Part shown: positions 13,657 to 15,002 of the stretch, piece by piece
Layout of the letters: each line of letters begins with the position of its first letter
Position numbering within the stretch: the stretch's first letter is position 1
Assembly (NCBI GenBank): GCA_009691925.1
Contig: SIAG01000051.1
Coordinates: 1 to 15,002, forward strand
From: Planctomycetaceae bacterium
GTDB taxonomy: Bacteria; Planctomycetota; Planctomycetia; Pirellulales; UBA1268
Direction of reading: 5' to 3'
DNA: 15,002 bases
Notes under the pieces: generated by a model
Databases searched by the model: none
What the model saw: the letters and a program-made list of their open reading frames with translations, nothing else
What the model was told of the DNA's origin: nothing
Program-made: the position numbers and the translations under genes

Positions 13657-13671
13657 GTCGCCTCCAGCCGG

Positions 13672-15002
13672 TCAGGCCGTCCTCTGCTGATCGGGATACT
13701 TGACGCGGCCGTGGTAGACAGCCGTGAGGCTCTTGACGAGGCTCTGCTCGATGATCTCGAGCTCTTCGAGCGTCAGGCCACACTCGTCGAATTGGCCGTC
13801 GAGGAGCCGCTTCATCGCCAGATCTTGGACGAGCCCCTGGATCCGGGCCGGTGTCGGCTCGGTGAGGGCCCGGCTGGCGCTCTCGACGGCATCGGAGAGC
13901 ATGAGCACCGCCGACTCGCGCGTGCTCGGCTTCGGGCCGGGGTAGCGGTAGGTGTACTCGTCGACGTCGCCACCGTCGGGATTGGCCTGCTGCCGCTCGG
14001 TCGCACGCCGGTAGAAATACTCCACGAGCGTCGTGCCGTGGTGCTCGGCGATCAGATCGACGATCGGCTGGGGGAGCTTGTACTGCCGGGCCAGCTCCAC
14101 CCCTTCCTTGACATGGGCGACGATGATTAGCGTGCTCATCGCCGGCACGAGCGATTCGTGACGGCTCCCCTGCTGCCCCTGGTTCTCCACGAAGTAGACC
14201 GGCTTGAGCATCTTGCCGATGTCGTGAAAATAGGCCCCCACGCGGACCAGCAGCCCCCGGGCACCGATCGCCTCGGCCGCCGCCTCGCCGATGCTCGCGA
14301 CGTTGATCGAATGGTTGTAGGTGCCGGGGGCACGACGGACGAGCTCTTGGAGGAGCGGATGGGCAACGTCCCCCACCTCGAGGAGGCTCAAGTCGGTGAG
14401 GACGCCGAAGCTCCGCTCGATGAACGGGAGCAGGCCGGTCATGAGGAAGCCGGCCAGGAGCGTCCAGATCCCCGTCCGACCGGCGTCGTAGAGCAGCTGG
14501 GTGCTCATCGACCGGCCGTCGAGGATCTCCGCGCCGAGCTGCGTCATCAGCGCCACCACCCCCGCCCACATCCCGACGTAGATGAGCTTGCTGCGGCTCC
14601 GCAACCGCCCCATCCAGAAGACCATCGCCGCCGCCGCCGCGGTGAGGGTGACATAGTCGACGAGCCCCCGGCCGAGCCCGATAACGACGACGAGGGCCAC
14701 CTCGGCGGCGAGGAGCAGAGCCAGATCCTCGTCGTAGGCGATCGCCACCGTCATCGCGAACACGAGCAACGGCACGATCTCCGCCCGCCAGGCATCCCCC
14801 GAAGCGAACAGGCAGACGATCGTCGTGACGACGGCCAGGCCGAGGAGCGTGGCGACGTGGCCGAGGTCGTCGAGGACCTCGCGGTGGTGCGTGTGGACAT
14901 AGAACCCGGCCAGCGTGAACATCGCCACGAACAGGCCGAGCATCGACAGCATCCGGCCGGCGCGCTGCTTGGGTTTCTGATCCCGGTCATAGGCCTCGTG
15001 CT
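13672..15002 (-). CDS. 7TM-HD family phosphohydrolase (PgpH/YqfF-like), N terminus beyond window
   Basis: The frame remains open to the window edge at 15002, so the gene is 5' truncated in this view. Numbering from the Met at 14952, residues 1-180 hold about six to seven hydrophobic segments, matching the 7TM part of the 7TMR-HD family. The extracellular 7TMR-HDED domain should lie upstream, beyond the window. The cytoplasmic HD domain follows: YNHSINV (212-218), FHDIGKMLKP (242-251, catalytic H243-D244), IVAHVKEG (277-284), AEHHGTTL (302-309) and LSDAVES (352-358). These are the metal-binding positions of HDIG phosphodiesterases. Relatives such as Listeria PgpH hydrolyse cyclic di-AMP; the substrate here is inference. 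It leads into ybeY, 41 bases downstream. In many bacteria phoH lies immediately before this gene, so phoH is expected just past 15002. Confidence 0.92.
   Translation of the reverse strand, partial: HEAYDRDQKPKQRAGRMLSMLGLFVAMFTLAGFYVHTHHREVLDDLGHVATLLGLAVVTTIVCLFASGDAWRAEIVPLLVFAMTVAIAYDEDLALLLAAEVALVVVIGLGRGLVDYVTLTAAAAAMVFWMGRLRSRSKLIYVGMWAGVVALMTQLGAEILDGRSMSTQLLYDAGRTGIWTLLAGFLMTGLLPFIERSFGVLTDLSLLEVGDVAHPLLQELVRRAPGTYNHSINVASIGEAAAEAIGARGLLVRVGAYFHDIGKMLKPVYFVENQGQQGSRHESLVPAMSTLIIVAHVKEGVELARQYKLPQPIVDLIAEHHGTTLVEYFYRRATERQQANPDGGDVDEYTYRYPGPKPSTRESAVLMLSDAVESASRALTEPTPARIQGLVQDLAMKRLLDGQFDECGLTLEELEIIEQSLVKSLTAVYHGRVKYPDQQRTA

Noticed and set aside
13631..14569. Long N-terminal extension of YbeY
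   Set aside because: It lies in another frame of the 7TM-HD gene, has Arg/Pro/Gly-rich shadow composition, and exceeds the family's usual length by about 300 residues.
1..15002. tRNA, rRNA, CRISPR array, insertion sequence or attachment site
   Set aside because: No cloverleaf, rRNA-like segment, regularly spaced direct repeats, transposase/integrase motif or flanking target duplication was seen by eye. Cassette edges at 1015-3245 and 7957-9023 show no obvious direct repeats.

Overview
The window looks like chromosomal DNA from a planctomycete or a close relative. The base composition is GC-rich (70-77% in two lines counted by hand in core genes). The first gene ends in a VPEIDP-type PEP-CTERM anchor of the planctomycete style. 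Several starts lack a clear Shine-Dalgarno sequence, and BamD-like and LptE-like lipoproteins indicate a diderm envelope. The phylum call is inference from these traits; no marker gene such as rRNA is present.

Layout. (1) 1-680, plus strand: 3' end of an exported SUMF1/FGE-like protein with a C-terminal anchor, followed by a hairpin-rich terminator region (about 694-888). (2) 1015-3245, minus strand: a two-gene unit with a 4-base ATGA overlap, encoding an AlbA_2 + GHKL-type ATP-binding protein and a ParA-like ATPase without ParB. Its GC is visibly lower than its surroundings. (3) 3350-7841, minus strand: folP (dihydropteroate synthase), proA (gamma-glutamyl phosphate reductase) and a secreted prolyl oligopeptidase. 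(4) 7957-9023, plus strand: a small lower-GC cassette between two housekeeping blocks. It holds an 82-residue ORF, an overlapping and truncated nucleotidyltransferase, and an orphan 214-residue protein with a strong ribosome binding site. (5) 9031-15002, minus strand: a dense housekeeping operon reading 7TM-HD phosphohydrolase (cut by the window edge), ybeY, a CorC/HlyC-type CBS-domain membrane protein, recO, a BamD-like TPR lipoprotein and an LptE-like lipoprotein. The first part resembles the widespread phoH-pgpH-ybeY-(...)-recO gene order.

Functional picture. Block 5 combines RNA maturation (YbeY), probable nucleotide second-messenger turnover (7TM-HD), a cation or lipid-associated membrane protein (CorC/CNNM), recombinational repair (RecO) and outer-membrane assembly lipoproteins. 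Block 3 makes folate and proline and degrades peptides outside the cytoplasm. Blocks 2 and 4 are the accessory parts and the best places to look for something new. Block 2 is an intact, uncharacterised ATPase plus AlbA_2 regulator-like pair. Block 4 looks like a nucleotidyltransferase toxin/antitoxin-style pair that has lost the second half of its enzyme and acquired an unrecognised third gene. No tRNA, rRNA, CRISPR array, transposase or replication origin was seen.
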